Position numbers and translations under genes: made by a program
Notes under the pieces: model-generated
The model's input: only the letters and a program-made list of their open reading frames with translations
The model's database searches: none
What the model was told of the DNA's origin: nothing
Shown: positions 1-7,697 of the stretch, piece by piece
Numbering within the stretch: the first letter of the stretch is position 1
Layout of the letters: every line of letters begins with the position of its first letter
DNA from: an uncultured Collinsella sp.
GTDB taxonomy: Bacteria; Actinomycetota; Coriobacteriia; Coriobacteriales; Coriobacteriaceae
Reading direction: 5' to 3'
Assembly: GCA_937950415.1 (NCBI GenBank)
Contig: CALFDL010000326.1
Span: 1 to 9,398, forward strand
DNA: 9,398 nt

Positions 1-34
1 GTCATTGTAACGCCCCAGGCCCTCCCATGCGTTG

Positions 35-98
35 CGGTGCCATTTGGACGATTGAGGGCTTTACAGCCGCAAAACTAACCAAATAGCACCGTAAAGCC
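35..98. repeat. Two interleaved inverted repeats downstream of addA
   Basis: Two inverted repeats overlap here. CGGTGCCATTTGG (35-47) matches CCAAATAGCACCG (79-91) in inverted orientation at 12 of 13 positions. GGCTTTAC (57-64) pairs perfectly with GTAAAGCC (91-98). Because the left arm of the second lies in the loop of the first and its right arm lies outside, the two stems are either mutually exclusive or form a pseudoknot. The element starts 9 nt after the addA stop, so it lies in the 3' untranslated part of the addBA transcript. There is no T-run after either stem on the minus strand, so it is not a classical intrinsic terminator. It may instead be an RNA-stabilising or processing structure, or a dispersed intergenic repeat. 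No gene is seen in bases 1-106. Confidence 0.6.
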
Positions 99-106
99 TG
101 AGGTGG

Positions 107-3100
107 CTAGAGGTTGTAGGTGACCACTTGAGGTTCGGCGGGTTCGACGAAGATGGCTGGATTCGCCTGCTCCACGCGAACGAACTTGACCGTCACCGTC
201 TCAAAGCCCGCCTTGTGCAACACGTCGGCGTAGACGCGCGCCTGCAGGGCGTGCTTCTCGAGCAGCTGGTCCGGCGTCTCATCCGGCGTGCCACCCGTCT
301 TGTAATCGATGACCAGTGCGCGTGACGGATCGGCCGGGTCGGTCGCCAAAGCGTCGATGGCGCCTTCGGCATATGCACCGTAGCGGGCGATGTCCTCGTC
401 CTCGCAGCCCAGCGAGAAGAACGGCACCTCGGCGCGAACGCACGGCCACGCGAACAGCTCGGCACGAACCGACGACTTGAGCCAGCGCTCCAGAGCGACA
501 TCGAAGCGCTCGCGCTGTTCTGGCGTCAGGTGCCACAGGCGAGCCAGGGCGTCGGCACGCTCAGCGGGCAGCGCATCGGCACCCATCTCGATGAGCCACT
601 GGCAGGCGGCGTGGAAGGCCGAGCCCAGCGCCATGGGATTGCCGGCGGGCTCGACAGCGGCCACGTCTGCGTCCGTCATCTCGGAACCATCCGACTCCGC
701 GTCATCGCCGGCCTCGTCCATGGGAACACGAGCCTCGGCGGCACGGTCTTCCGTCTCGGCATGGAGCGCCGCGGCGATTGACGAGTAGCTATACGAGTCA
801 CGCGCCGGGAACGGACAGGTGCCCATGCGCACGCCCACTGCCTGGGGATACACAAGCTCAAACGAATCGGGCTTGGGGTCGGCAGGACCGGGGACGATTG
901 TGCTGGCCGAATCGTCGGCAGCATCTGCATCGGCATCGCCACGAACAAGCCTGCCCTCGGCATCCAGCGAAGCGTTGGCCTCAAACGCCTGCTCGCCAAA
1001 GGTAAAGTCCGAAAGCGAAATGAGCTCGTAGTCGCCCGGCTGGGAGTTGTCGAACACCAGGCGGTCGGCATCGAGCTGCGGCATATCCAGAGCATCGGTC
1101 GGCAAAATACGGCGCAGCACATCGTAGGTCAGATCGGTCTCGACATCAAAGGTCGGCGCCGTCACCTTGCCGCGGCTCACGCCGGCATCCATCGCCAGAA
1201 TGACCAGCTCACGCGCTCGCGTCATGGCGACATAGAGCAAGCGAGCCCGCTCCTCGAGCGAAAGCTGCAGGTCGTCGTTACGCAGGCGGGCAAATGCCTC
1301 GGCGGGAGAGCCCGTCGCACAGACGTCCTCCATGAGTTCTGGCGGCAGCCACAGCGACGTACCCTTGCCCTTAAACGCGTGCTCAAACTGTTTTTTGACG
1401 TCATCGCCCTTCACGAACGTGCCGTCCGCGAGTTTAACGCCGTCGAAGCGTGCCGGCAGCGCCACGACCTGCGCTCCGCCCTCGACACGCCCCATCTGAG
1501 CCGCACCGGACGATTTGCGCACGCCAAAACACTCGGCAACCGCTACGACCGGATACTCCAGACCCTTGGACGCATGCACCGTCATGATGCGCACCACGCC
1601 GTCGCCCTCCTCGTTGAGCGCGCCCGGGGCCTCCTTGCCCGCCAAGAAGCGGTCGAAGGCGAGCGCGATGGAGCGCGGAGAATTGCCGAGCTCGGCCTCT
1701 GCCTCGGCCACGGCGTCGAGCGCCTTGAGCACGTTGGCGGCGATGGCCTTGCCCTCGGGACCACGCTGCGCCAGACGCACAAACCAGCCGGAGGCGTTGA
1801 CAGTATCGCGCGCGATGGCGGCGAACGAATCGCGCCCCACGCGACGAAGTGCATAGCGCAGCACCTCACGGGCGCGCGTCAGCAGCGGCAGATCCCGCAG
1901 CCCCGGCACATCGCAATCGCTCATGATGCCCACGTCGATGTTGCGGCGCGAGGTCTCCCCCGTCTGGTCGTCCAGCTTGGTCGCCAGCGCCAGGAACTCC
2001 TGAGCGCCGAGCGCAAACATCGGCGAGGCCAGCAGCGGCATAAGACCCTGCGCCGTATCGGCCGGGTTAGCAAGCGCGCACCCCAGGGCACGCACCGTTT
2101 GCACCTCGGCAGTCTGGGCAAAGACCGAGCCGCCCGCGATGACGCAGTCGAGCCCCTGGTCGCGAAACGCCTGTGCGTAGACATCGGCATTGGTCATGCG
2201 CCCCAGTAGCAGTACCATGCTGCCCTGGGGCTGGCCCGCTTTAACGAGCGCTTGGAATCGCTCCGCAATCGCACGAGCTTTCGCCTGCGTTCGCTCCTGG
2301 GTGCTGCCGCCGGCAACGAAGACCGCCTGGCGGCGCGACGCCTTTGCCTTGAGCTTGTCCTCGCGATCGTCACTCGGCTCAAGATCCAAGAACCCCTGCA
2401 TCAAACCACCGGTATCGCCGTCAAAGACGCGCGCCACATAGCGCAGCACCTCGTCGTGGCTGCGGAAGTTGCGCACGAGTTTGACGAGCTCGCCGGCGGG
2501 GGCATCGGATGCGGCAGCCGTCTCGGGCGCAGCAGAGGAGCCCACTTTGCGCTCCTGGCGGCGAAACACCTCGACCTCGGCACCACGGAAGCGGTAGATC
2601 GACTGCTGCGCATCGCCTACGGTGCACAGTGCGCGCTCCCCCGTGCCCGTCAGGTAACGGATCAAATCGACCTGCATCTGGTCGGTATCCTGGAACTCAT
2701 CGATCATGACCATCTTAAAGCGGCCCTCGTACGCAGCACGAATGGCAGGGTAATCGCGCAACGCCTCGTAAGCCATGCGCAGCAGGTCGTTATTATCGAG
2801 GGCGGACTGGTCGGCCTTGAGCGCACGGTACTCCGCCTCTACGGCACGGGCAAGCCCCATCAGCGCATCAAGTGCCGGGCCACCGCAAGCCAGCACGATA
2901 TTGATAAACGCATCGGCTGCCTCGGCCTTGAGTAGCTCCACCTGCTCCTTAGGAAACGCCTTGCTCGCCCGAGGCATGCTGCACGACATCATGAGTCGCG
3001 CCGCATCCTCCATGGTTTTGCCGCTCGCCTCAAACGCGTCGATGGCGTCGAGTGCCACCTGCGCCTTTTCGGTCGCGGCCTTGCTCGCACCCAACGCCGC

Positions 3101-3739
3101 GCGATAGGCGTCGGCAAGCGCCGAGGTGTCGGCCTGGCCACTCGCCACGCGCACATCGTCCATGCCGCCCGGCAGCTGGCTCGATAGCTCCAACAGGTCG
3201 CGCACCAGGCCTTTGATGGTGGTGCCGGCGCCAAACGGCCCGCCCTCGCCCGCCATGGGATACCAAGCGTAGAGGGCCTTAAGCGAAGCGGCGAGCTCGG
3301 GCGCGGCATCGGGCGCCGTCACGCGCCCCAGCACATGCTCGACAGCCTGATCCATAAGCTCATCGGTATCGGTGAGCACCGTGAACTCGGGATCGATGCC
3401 CAGCTCCAACGCATGCGCGCGCAGGATACGCGAGCACATGCCGTGAATGGTCGAGATCCACGCATCGTCGACGGTCAGGGCTTCCTCGTCCATGCCCTCG
3501 TCGATGAGCGCGCGGCGCACACGGTCACGGATCTCGGCCGCGGCGTCTTTGGTAAAGGTAATGGCGAGCACCTGGTCCAGATGCTCAACGAACGGACCGG
3601 ATTCGGGCGAGAGCGCGTAGACGATGCGGCGCGTGAGGGTAAAGGTCTTGCCCGAGCCGGCACCTGCCGAGACAAACAGCGGGCGGTCGAGCGTTTTGAC
3701 GACTTGCAGTTGTTGCGGCATCAAAGTCGAAAGATCCAT
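107..3739 (-). CDS. addA: AddA-type ATP-dependent helicase/nuclease subunit A
   Basis: This 1210-residue protein is the motor and nuclease subunit of the AddAB (RecBCD-like) complex, which unwinds and trims DNA double-strand ends to load RecA. The SF1A helicase motifs are intact. They are Walker A AGAGSGKT (25-32), DEFQD (347-351), GDAQQS with YRFRG (375-386), RNFR (423-426), TVHASKGLE (720-728) and YVAMTRAR (836-843). The C-terminal RecB-family nuclease has H1043, D1129, the IDYK core with D1145 and K1147, and Q1166/Y1170, so it should be active. Length is close to the roughly 1230 residues of Bacillus AddA. A low-complexity acidic stretch (about 920-1035) lies between motor and nuclease. 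The start is 3 nt downstream of the addB stop with an AAGGAGG site inside addB, and gene order addB-addA matches Firmicutes. The actinobacterial AdnB is an alternative name for such a protein, but the length and the AGAGSGKT N-terminus fit AddA better. Confidence 0.93.
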   Translation of the reverse strand: MDLSTLMPQQLQVVKTLDRPLFVSAGAGSGKTFTLTRRIVYALSPESGPFVEHLDQVLAITFTKDAAAEIRDRVRRALIDEGMDEEALTVDDAWISTIHGMCSRILRAHALELGIDPEFTVLTDTDELMDQAVEHVLGRVTAPDAAPELAASLKALYAWYPMAGEGGPFGAGTTIKGLVRDLLELSSQLPGGMDDVRVASGQADTSALADAYRAALGASKAATEKAQVALDAIDAFEASGKTMEDAARLMMSCSMPRASKAFPKEQVELLKAEAADAFINIVLACGGPALDALMGLARAVEAEYRALKADQSALDNNDLLRMAYEALRDYPAIRAAYEGRFKMVMIDEFQDTDQMQVDLIRYLTGTGERALCTVGDAQQSIYRFRGAEVEVFRRQERKVGSSAAPETAAASDAPAGELVKLVRNFRSHDEVLRYVARVFDGDTGGLMQGFLDLEPSDDREDKLKAKASRRQAVFVAGGSTQERTQAKARAIAERFQALVKAGQPQGSMVLLLGRMTNADVYAQAFRDQGLDCVIAGGSVFAQTAEVQTVRALGCALANPADTAQGLMPLLASPMFALGAQEFLALATKLDDQTGETSRRNIDVGIMSDCDVPGLRDLPLLTRAREVLRYALRRVGRDSFAAIARDTVNASGWFVRLAQRGPEGKAIAANVLKALDAVAEAEAELGNSPRSIALAFDRFLAGKEAPGALNEEGDGVVRIMTVHASKGLEYPVVAVAECFGVRKSSGAAQMGRVEGGAQVVALPARFDGVKLADGTFVKGDDVKKQFEHAFKGKGTSLWLPPELMEDVCATGSPAEAFARLRNDDLQLSLEERARLLYVAMTRARELVILAMDAGVSRGKVTAPTFDVETDLTYDVLRRILPTDALDMPQLDADRLVFDNSQPGDYELISLSDFTFGEQAFEANASLDAEGRLVRGDADADAADDSASTIVPGPADPKPDSFELVYPQAVGVRMGTCPFPARDSYSYSSIAAALHAETEDRAAEARVPMDEAGDDAESDGSEMTDADVAAVEPAGNPMALGSAFHAACQWLIEMGADALPAERADALARLWHLTPEQRERFDVALERWLKSSVRAELFAWPCVRAEVPFFSLGCEDEDIARYGAYAEGAIDALATDPADPSRALVIDYKTGGTPDETPDQLLEKHALQARVYADVLHKAGFETVTVKFVRVEQANPAIFVEPAEPQVVTYNL

Positions 3740-3742
3740 GGT

Positions 3743-6700
3743 CTACACGTCCCTCCTTACAAACGTTCCTTCGTGGTTATACGAGCAGCGCGCATGCGCG
3801 GCCTGAGCCGACGTCGGGTCGACGGCGGCAACGTTGCCTGCCTCGAGCTCGCGCAGACGCTCGGCAATGCCGGTCTCCACGCGATCGAGCAGCGCATCAA
3901 AGTCCATGTTGCCGCCCTCGCCGGGAAAGCCCTTCTTAAGGCCTGGGATGCGGCCATCGCCGCGCTCTTCCTCGAGCAGCTCGGCACTCGCGGCGCCTCG
4001 CAGCGCCGGTTTGCCGCTCTTGGTCGAAAAATAGAGCGCCGCGCGGGTGTCCAGATCCAGCGCCCGGCGCATAGCCTGCGCATAGATAAGCGTCTGGGTA
4101 TGGGGCGGCAGCCACCGCGGATCGTCGATGGGCGCCGTGCCTGATTCCTCGTCGCGCACCGTAGGGTCGGCGAGCTTAAACTCCTCAACGCCCGTGCGAT
4201 GCTTGTAGTCGATTACCACGGCGCGATTCTCGGCATCCACATCCACGCGGTCGATGCGCCCGCCAAGCGGCCAACCGGCATACTCAACTTTAAGGTCGTT
4301 AAAGGCAAACTCCAGGTAGCACGGAGCAAAAGGAGTCAGCGCCTCGGCTTCATAGGCAAGCACGCCCTCCAGCTGCGGCAAAATCTCGGCCACTTGGCGC
4401 TCCTCCACTGGAGAGAGCGGCACCAGCGGGCCCTCGGTACCGCGCTTGCCGGCGTGCTCGGCCAGGGTCTCGGCAAAGACCTCGTGCAGCAGCTCCTGAG
4501 CACGTGGCAGGTTCTCGGGCGTCACGCGCTCCATGCCCTCCTGGGGCAGACGGGCATGCAAGTGCTCCAGCACGTCATGGACAAAGTTGCCCTTCTCCAT
4601 GTTGCCAAAGCCGGCGTCGATCGACTGGGGTTTGACGCGATACGAGACGAACCAGCACAGCGGGCAGGTCGAATAGGCCTCGATCTGCGAGGCAGACGTC
4701 AGGCGCGGCACCAGCGGCGCATCCTCGCCCTCGCCATCGCGACGGCGCAGGACCAGATACGGAATGGCTTCATCGCTCAGATGCTGAGGAGCTTCGCAGG
4801 TCACGCGCTCGCGCCTAAGACCTTCGCCTGCCGCGGGATCGAAGTCCCTCACGATATCGCCCTCACCCACGCACTTCGCCTTGTCGGCGCCAACGGCCTT
4901 AGCGTCGTCAGCGGCCTTGTCGGCGTCAGCGGCCTTAGCATCGTTAGCGGCCTCGGCATGCGCCCGCAACTCGGTCCACACGGCAGCCGGGTAGCACTCG
5001 CGCGCCTGGCGATCGTGCGTCACGCGGGCAAGCGCAACCGGACCGCGCGCGGCCTGCATCGCGCGGCCAAAGCGCACGCGCAACAAGGCGGCAGGCTCAA
5101 GCGTCACACCGCTGCGATCTAACTCTGCCGTCAGCGTTGCCAGCGGGCCCTCCTCATGTGAGAGCGGATAACTGTCCAGGTCGACGTCGGCAAACAGCAC
5201 GGCATCGTAGCTATCGGGGCGCAGGGCCGCCGCATCGGCAAGCGAAGTAAAGCGAACCTGGGCACGTGGCGCACGGTCAACCTCGTAGGTCTCGTAATCG
5301 TAGGCGGTGCTACGCTTGTCCACCTTGGTGCGAATGCCATCGAGCACGGGCACGGTCGCGGCCTGCGACACGTCGAGCGCACGGGCGCCATTCATAAGGA
5401 TGTCGATGACGTGGCGCAGCAGGGCCACCTCCGCCTGGCGACGGGCCTGACCGTCGAGACCGCCAAGTGCGCGATCGGGCAACGCCTCGGCGACGGCGAG
5501 CATTGCCTTGAGCGCCGTCACGGGCTTGTCGCGCCACAGCGCCTGGAACACGTCCGAGACCACGCATGGCACGTTCTTAAACCAGTTCTCGTCGCTCGCC
5601 GCCTTGCGGGCGCCCCTCACCTGGCCTTGGACGCTCTGAAGCAGGCTCTTAACGCCCGCGGTAGTCTTGCTGCGCGAAAGACGCATGTTCTTGTCGAAGC
5701 CGCGGGCGCTCGCGGCGTCGGCACCCGAAAGCGGGCTATAAATCCAGTCGGTAAGCTCTGGAGCGGGCCACCACTCGGTCTTGGAAGCAGTGCCCTCGTC
5801 AGCGGCCTTCATACGCTCGATCAGGTTGGCGAGCGCCGTAAACTGCCTGCCCACGATGGACTGGGAAAACGCCGTGAACTCAGTCGTCTCGGCCGCAATG
5901 TGACGCGCCGCCAGACGAGAGGCGAGCTCACCGAACAGCTGGGATGCCCGGGCAGAAACGACGAGCACGCGCACAGGGTCGGCAGGCGTCGCGGCGCCGT
6001 CGACCTCGGAACCCTGGCACGCTTTTGCCAGTTCATCAATTGCGTTCGCATAAGCATGAGCACGGGCATGGGGGCCGGCGACCTCAATAAAGGCAGGCTG
6101 AGCGGCGGTCCCGCAAGCGGCATCAGACGCGACGGCGTCCTCCCCCAGCGGTGCAACCTCAAACAGCACACCGCGGACATCAAATGCCGCGGCAAGCTCC
6201 TCGCGCATCGCCGCCTGCTCGCGGGCAAGCAGCACGACGACCTCTCCCCCATTGTTCGCCACGGCAGACAGCAGCTCGAGCAGACCGTGCGTAAACGACG
6301 TGATACCGCGCACGCATACGGCGCGGGTGCACGCCGGCAAGTTATCGGCCAGGGCACCGACCATAATGTCAGCTGCCTCGCAGGGCTCGACCATGTCTCG
6401 ACGGTCCAAACCACCCGCGTAGGCGCGCAAAAGCTCGAACACACGAGCCTCGGCATCGCTTTTTGGCTCAGGCTGGCAGTTGTCGCCACGGCATCGTTCG
6501 GCACCCGTCCCCGCAACGCCCGGCAACACGTCGCGGGCCATGCGCGCGAGCATGCGCACCGTGCCCTGACTGCGCGAAAGCGGCTGCAGGTCGGCATCGT
6601 CGCGGCGGGCAATCATATCCGAAAACAACATCTGGCGCTGCAGGTTGTCCACAAAGCTGCGGCCATCGCCCAACAGCTCCCACAACGAACGGAGCCACGA

Positions 6701-6892
6701 CGAAGGGGTCTTGTAGTCAACACCCAGGGAAGCGCCGGACGCAGCCGCATCATGACGGCACAGGTCGAGCTCGGCAAACGTTGGCGCCAGCAGCACGGCA
6801 CGCCCGTGGCGGGCAATAAGGTCGGCAAGCAGCGCCGCCTCGGCATCGCTCAAATCCGCGCCGGCGTTGGTGGTATAGATTCGAACAGGCAT
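3743..6892 (-). CDS. addB: AddB-type helicase-nuclease subunit B (PD-(D/E)XK nuclease)
   Basis: This 1049-residue protein is the probable partner of AddA and contributes the second nuclease. In the family the motor part of AddB is not a working helicase and serves in end processing and Chi recognition. The C-terminal RecB-type nuclease is clear: H772, GGRIDRVD with D881, VIDYK with D895 and K897, then Q933/Y937. The N-terminus (IYTTNAGADLSD) lacks the Walker A loop found in Bacillus AddB. The family Fe-S cluster normally uses one Cys before the nuclease and a CxxCx5C near the end. Here C743 (in STCPLC, with an extra C746) and C1036 remain, but N1039 and V1045 occupy the other two places. A repeated Ala/Asp/Lys linker lies at 649-672. 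The start is the only ATG after an in-frame TAG 45 nt upstream, and it has a close GGAGG. A weak promoter, TTGGGC-N18-GATTAT (GATTAT at 6922-6917), is possible but unconvincing. Confidence 0.85.
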   Translation of the reverse strand: MPVRIYTTNAGADLSDAEAALLADLIARHGRAVLLAPTFAELDLCRHDAAASGASLGVDYKTPSSWLRSLWELLGDGRSFVDNLQRQMLFSDMIARRDDADLQPLSRSQGTVRMLARMARDVLPGVAGTGAERCRGDNCQPEPKSDAEARVFELLRAYAGGLDRRDMVEPCEAADIMVGALADNLPACTRAVCVRGITSFTHGLLELLSAVANNGGEVVVLLAREQAAMREELAAAFDVRGVLFEVAPLGEDAVASDAACGTAAQPAFIEVAGPHARAHAYANAIDELAKACQGSEVDGAATPADPVRVLVVSARASQLFGELASRLAARHIAAETTEFTAFSQSIVGRQFTALANLIERMKAADEGTASKTEWWPAPELTDWIYSPLSGADAASARGFDKNMRLSRSKTTAGVKSLLQSVQGQVRGARKAASDENWFKNVPCVVSDVFQALWRDKPVTALKAMLAVAEALPDRALGGLDGQARRQAEVALLRHVIDILMNGARALDVSQAATVPVLDGIRTKVDKRSTAYDYETYEVDRAPRAQVRFTSLADAAALRPDSYDAVLFADVDLDSYPLSHEEGPLATLTAELDRSGVTLEPAALLRVRFGRAMQAARGPVALARVTHDRQARECYPAAVWTELRAHAEAANDAKAADADKAADDAKAVGADKAKCVGEGDIVRDFDPAAGEGLRRERVTCEAPQHLSDEAIPYLVLRRRDGEGEDAPLVPRLTSASQIEAYSTCPLCWFVSYRVKPQSIDAGFGNMEKGNFVHDVLEHLHARLPQEGMERVTPENLPRAQELLHEVFAETLAEHAGKRGTEGPLVPLSPVEERQVAEILPQLEGVLAYEAEALTPFAPCYLEFAFNDLKVEYAGWPLGGRIDRVDVDAENRAVVIDYKHRTGVEEFKLADPTVRDEESGTAPIDDPRWLPPHTQTLIYAQAMRRALDLDTRAALYFSTKSGKPALRGAASAELLEEERGDGRIPGLKKGFPGEGGNMDFDALLDRVETGIAERLRELEAGNVAAVDPTSAQAAHARCSYNHEGTFVRRDV
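3751..3758 (-). promoter_or_regulatory. addA ribosome binding site inside the addB 3' end
   Basis: On the minus strand AAGGAGGG lies 11 nt before the addA ATG (3739-3737). It sits wholly within the last codons of addB, whose TAG stop is at 3745-3743. The strong match to the 16S anti-Shine-Dalgarno sequence fixes the addA start. It also means that ribosomes finishing addB can restart on addA. Confidence 0.75.
4877..4948 (-). repeat. 36-bp tandem duplication inside addB
   Basis: Two adjacent 36-bp copies, 4877-4912 and 4913-4948, agree at 31 of 36 positions. Each copy is itself two degenerate 18-bp units containing GCCTT. In addB they encode ANDAKAADADKA followed by ADDAKAVGADKA (residues 649-672). 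The unit length is a multiple of three, so the reading frame is kept. The segment is a hydrophilic Ala/Asp/Lys linker between the motor-like part and the Fe-S/nuclease part, with no recognisable fold. Confidence 0.8.
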
Positions 6893-7026
6893 GGTCCTCC
6901 ACTCAAACCGTTCGCAATAATCAATGCATCCATCCTACCCGCCCAAGCGGACACATTGCCACCGCAGCTCCATCTTTTGGTACAAAGCAACCTGACCCCA
7001 ACGCACCAGCCAATTGCGGGCATATA

Positions 7027-7052
7027 AAAACCGCCCCCGGAGGAGCGGTTTT
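7027..7052 (-). terminator. Intrinsic terminator between the yerC-like gene and addB
   Basis: AAAACCGC (7027-7034) pairs with GCGGTTTT (7045-7052). Two further C-G pairs extend the stem inward after one mismatch, leaving a CGGA loop. On the minus strand the stem runs into TTTTTATAT, a good U-tract. It lies 24 nt after the stop of the YerC-like gene. That gene is therefore probably a separate transcription unit, and addBA needs its own promoter in 6893-7026. The A/T ends make the hairpin nearly symmetric, so it might also act on plus-strand transcripts. Confidence 0.8.
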
Positions 7053-7075
7053 GTACAATTCGTTTATGGCGCGGC

Positions 7076-7375
7076 CTACTCGCCGTCCTCCAGCTTAATG
7101 AGGATTTTGCGGTAGCCACCGTACTCGCCGTTGAGCGCCTTGGACACACGGCTCACCGTGGTGGACGAAGCGCCGGTACGGGCCTGAACCTCAACATAAG
7201 GCTCGCCCTCGTCCAAATAGCGCGCAACCTGCAAACGCTGAGAAAGGTCGCAAATCTCGCGCGGCGTGCAGATATCGGTCAAAAACGCCTGGATATCCTT
7301 CTCGTCGTCCAAAAGGCTAAATGCGTGGACCAGCTGCTTGACATCAGGCTTGTCAAACATGTTCTCGATATTCAT
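7076..7375 (-). CDS. YerC/YecD-family TrpR-like DNA-binding protein
   Basis: This is a 99-residue helical regulator of the TrpR-related YerC family, whose members are about 100 residues long. The family signature is plain: FLTDICTPREICDLSQRLQV (31-50) corresponds to FFDDLCTINEIQSLAQRLEV in Bacillus YerC. The helix-turn-helix follows at about 58-80, with TGASSTTVSRVSKALN, and then the family's GGY (86-88). The fold predicts a DNA-binding dimer. The family's ligand and targets are poorly known, and I do not infer tryptophan binding. The ATG at 7375-7373 has only a weak GGCGGT upstream, and the Met at codon 6 is a less likely alternative start. The gene is flanked by a leader with hairpins upstream and a terminator downstream, so it looks monocistronic. 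It sits upstream of a UvrD-family helicase operon, as Bacillus yerC sits near pcrA. Confidence 0.9.
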   Translation of the reverse strand: MNIENMFDKPDVKQLVHAFSLLDDEKDIQAFLTDICTPREICDLSQRLQVARYLDEGEPYVEVQARTGASSTTVSRVSKALNGEYGGYRKILIKLEDGE

Positions 7376-7451
7376 CGATCACCGCCAAACCCGCCAAAAG
7401 GCATCGAAGTTGATACTGACATCGGGCATCGTTCGCCCGTTCTATGCAATA

Positions 7452-7475
7452 GGGCAACGCCTGTGGCTTTTGCCC
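7452..7475 (-). promoter_or_regulatory. Leader hairpin before the yerC-like gene
   Basis: GGGCAA (7452-7457) pairs with TTGCCC (7470-7475). After a small internal loop, GCC and GGC pair around a TGT loop. If the promoter at 7481-7511 is real, transcription would start at about 7474 and this hairpin would form the very 5' end of the mRNA. No U-tract follows it, so it is more likely a stabilising or regulatory stem than a terminator. A second, weaker 5-bp stem (CGGGC/GCCCG, 7423-7439) lies further into the leader. Confidence 0.35.
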
Positions 7476-7480
7476 GTAGC

Positions 7481-7511
7481 AGTTTAGCACACCACCAAAC
7501 TAAAGCGACAA
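7481..7511 (-). promoter_or_regulatory. Candidate promoter of the yerC-like gene
   Basis: On the minus strand TTGTCG (7511-7506) and TAAACT (7486-7481) are separated by 19 nt. Each matches the sigma-70-type consensus at four of six positions. The -10 is overlapped by the imperfect palindrome AGTTT-N11-AAACT (7481-7501). Spacing is longer than ideal, so this is a tentative call. It would give a leader of about 100 nt. Confidence 0.3.
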
Positions 7512-7697
7512 AACTCTCTGCCAGCGGCGCGTTTTCTAGGACGAACGCCGTTTTGAAACCGAATGCGCACGCAAGCTCCACGAATATCTGAGACAATGGG
7601 CGTCCAAACAGAGCCGTGCCCCGCGCCCATCCAAGTTGCAAAGGCATGTGCCTCTCACGCTCCCTCACCACGCCATGCGCAAGAAAGGATTCACACC

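Larger units (their letters stand above)
7376..7697. other. 322-nt gene-free divergent region
   Basis: This is the intergenic stretch between the minus-strand yerC-like gene and the plus-strand membrane protein gene. It is less GC-rich than the genes. The part next to the yerC-like gene holds two small inverted repeats (7423-7439 and 7452-7475) and a candidate promoter (7481-7511), all oriented to serve that gene. For the membrane protein I see no convincing -35/-10 pair. A TTGAAA at 7553-7558 has no -10 at proper spacing. An open minus-strand frame crossing the region is judged non-coding. Confidence 0.6.

Noticed and set aside
1379..2209. A 276-codon plus-strand open frame antisense to addA.
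   Set aside because: The same shadow effect; no family resemblance, and it lies under conserved helicase motifs of addA.
6893..7026. A promoter for addBA: TTGGGC-N18-GATTAT on the minus strand (GATTAT at 6922-6917).
   Set aside because: Only three and four of six consensus positions match. A promoter is needed here because of the terminator, but I cannot place it reliably.
5411..7027. A 538-codon open frame on the plus strand, antisense to addB.
   Set aside because: It is a by-product of GC-rich codon use in addB. The product has no recognisable domain and is Arg/His/Gln-rich, and addB on the other strand carries clear nuclease motifs.
7372..7671. A 99-codon minus-strand frame starting at GTG, whose stop overlaps the yerC-like ATG (ATGA).
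   Set aside because: The overlap is tempting for translational coupling. However, the product resembles nothing I know, codon use is mixed and unlike the neighbours, the start lacks a good ribosome binding site, and the region holds the candidate promoter and leader.
7563..7697. N-terminal extension of the membrane protein from an upstream ATG at 7563.
   Set aside because: The extra 45 residues are not hydrophobic or family-like, and ATG 7698 has a well-spaced AAAGGA and starts directly with the first helix.
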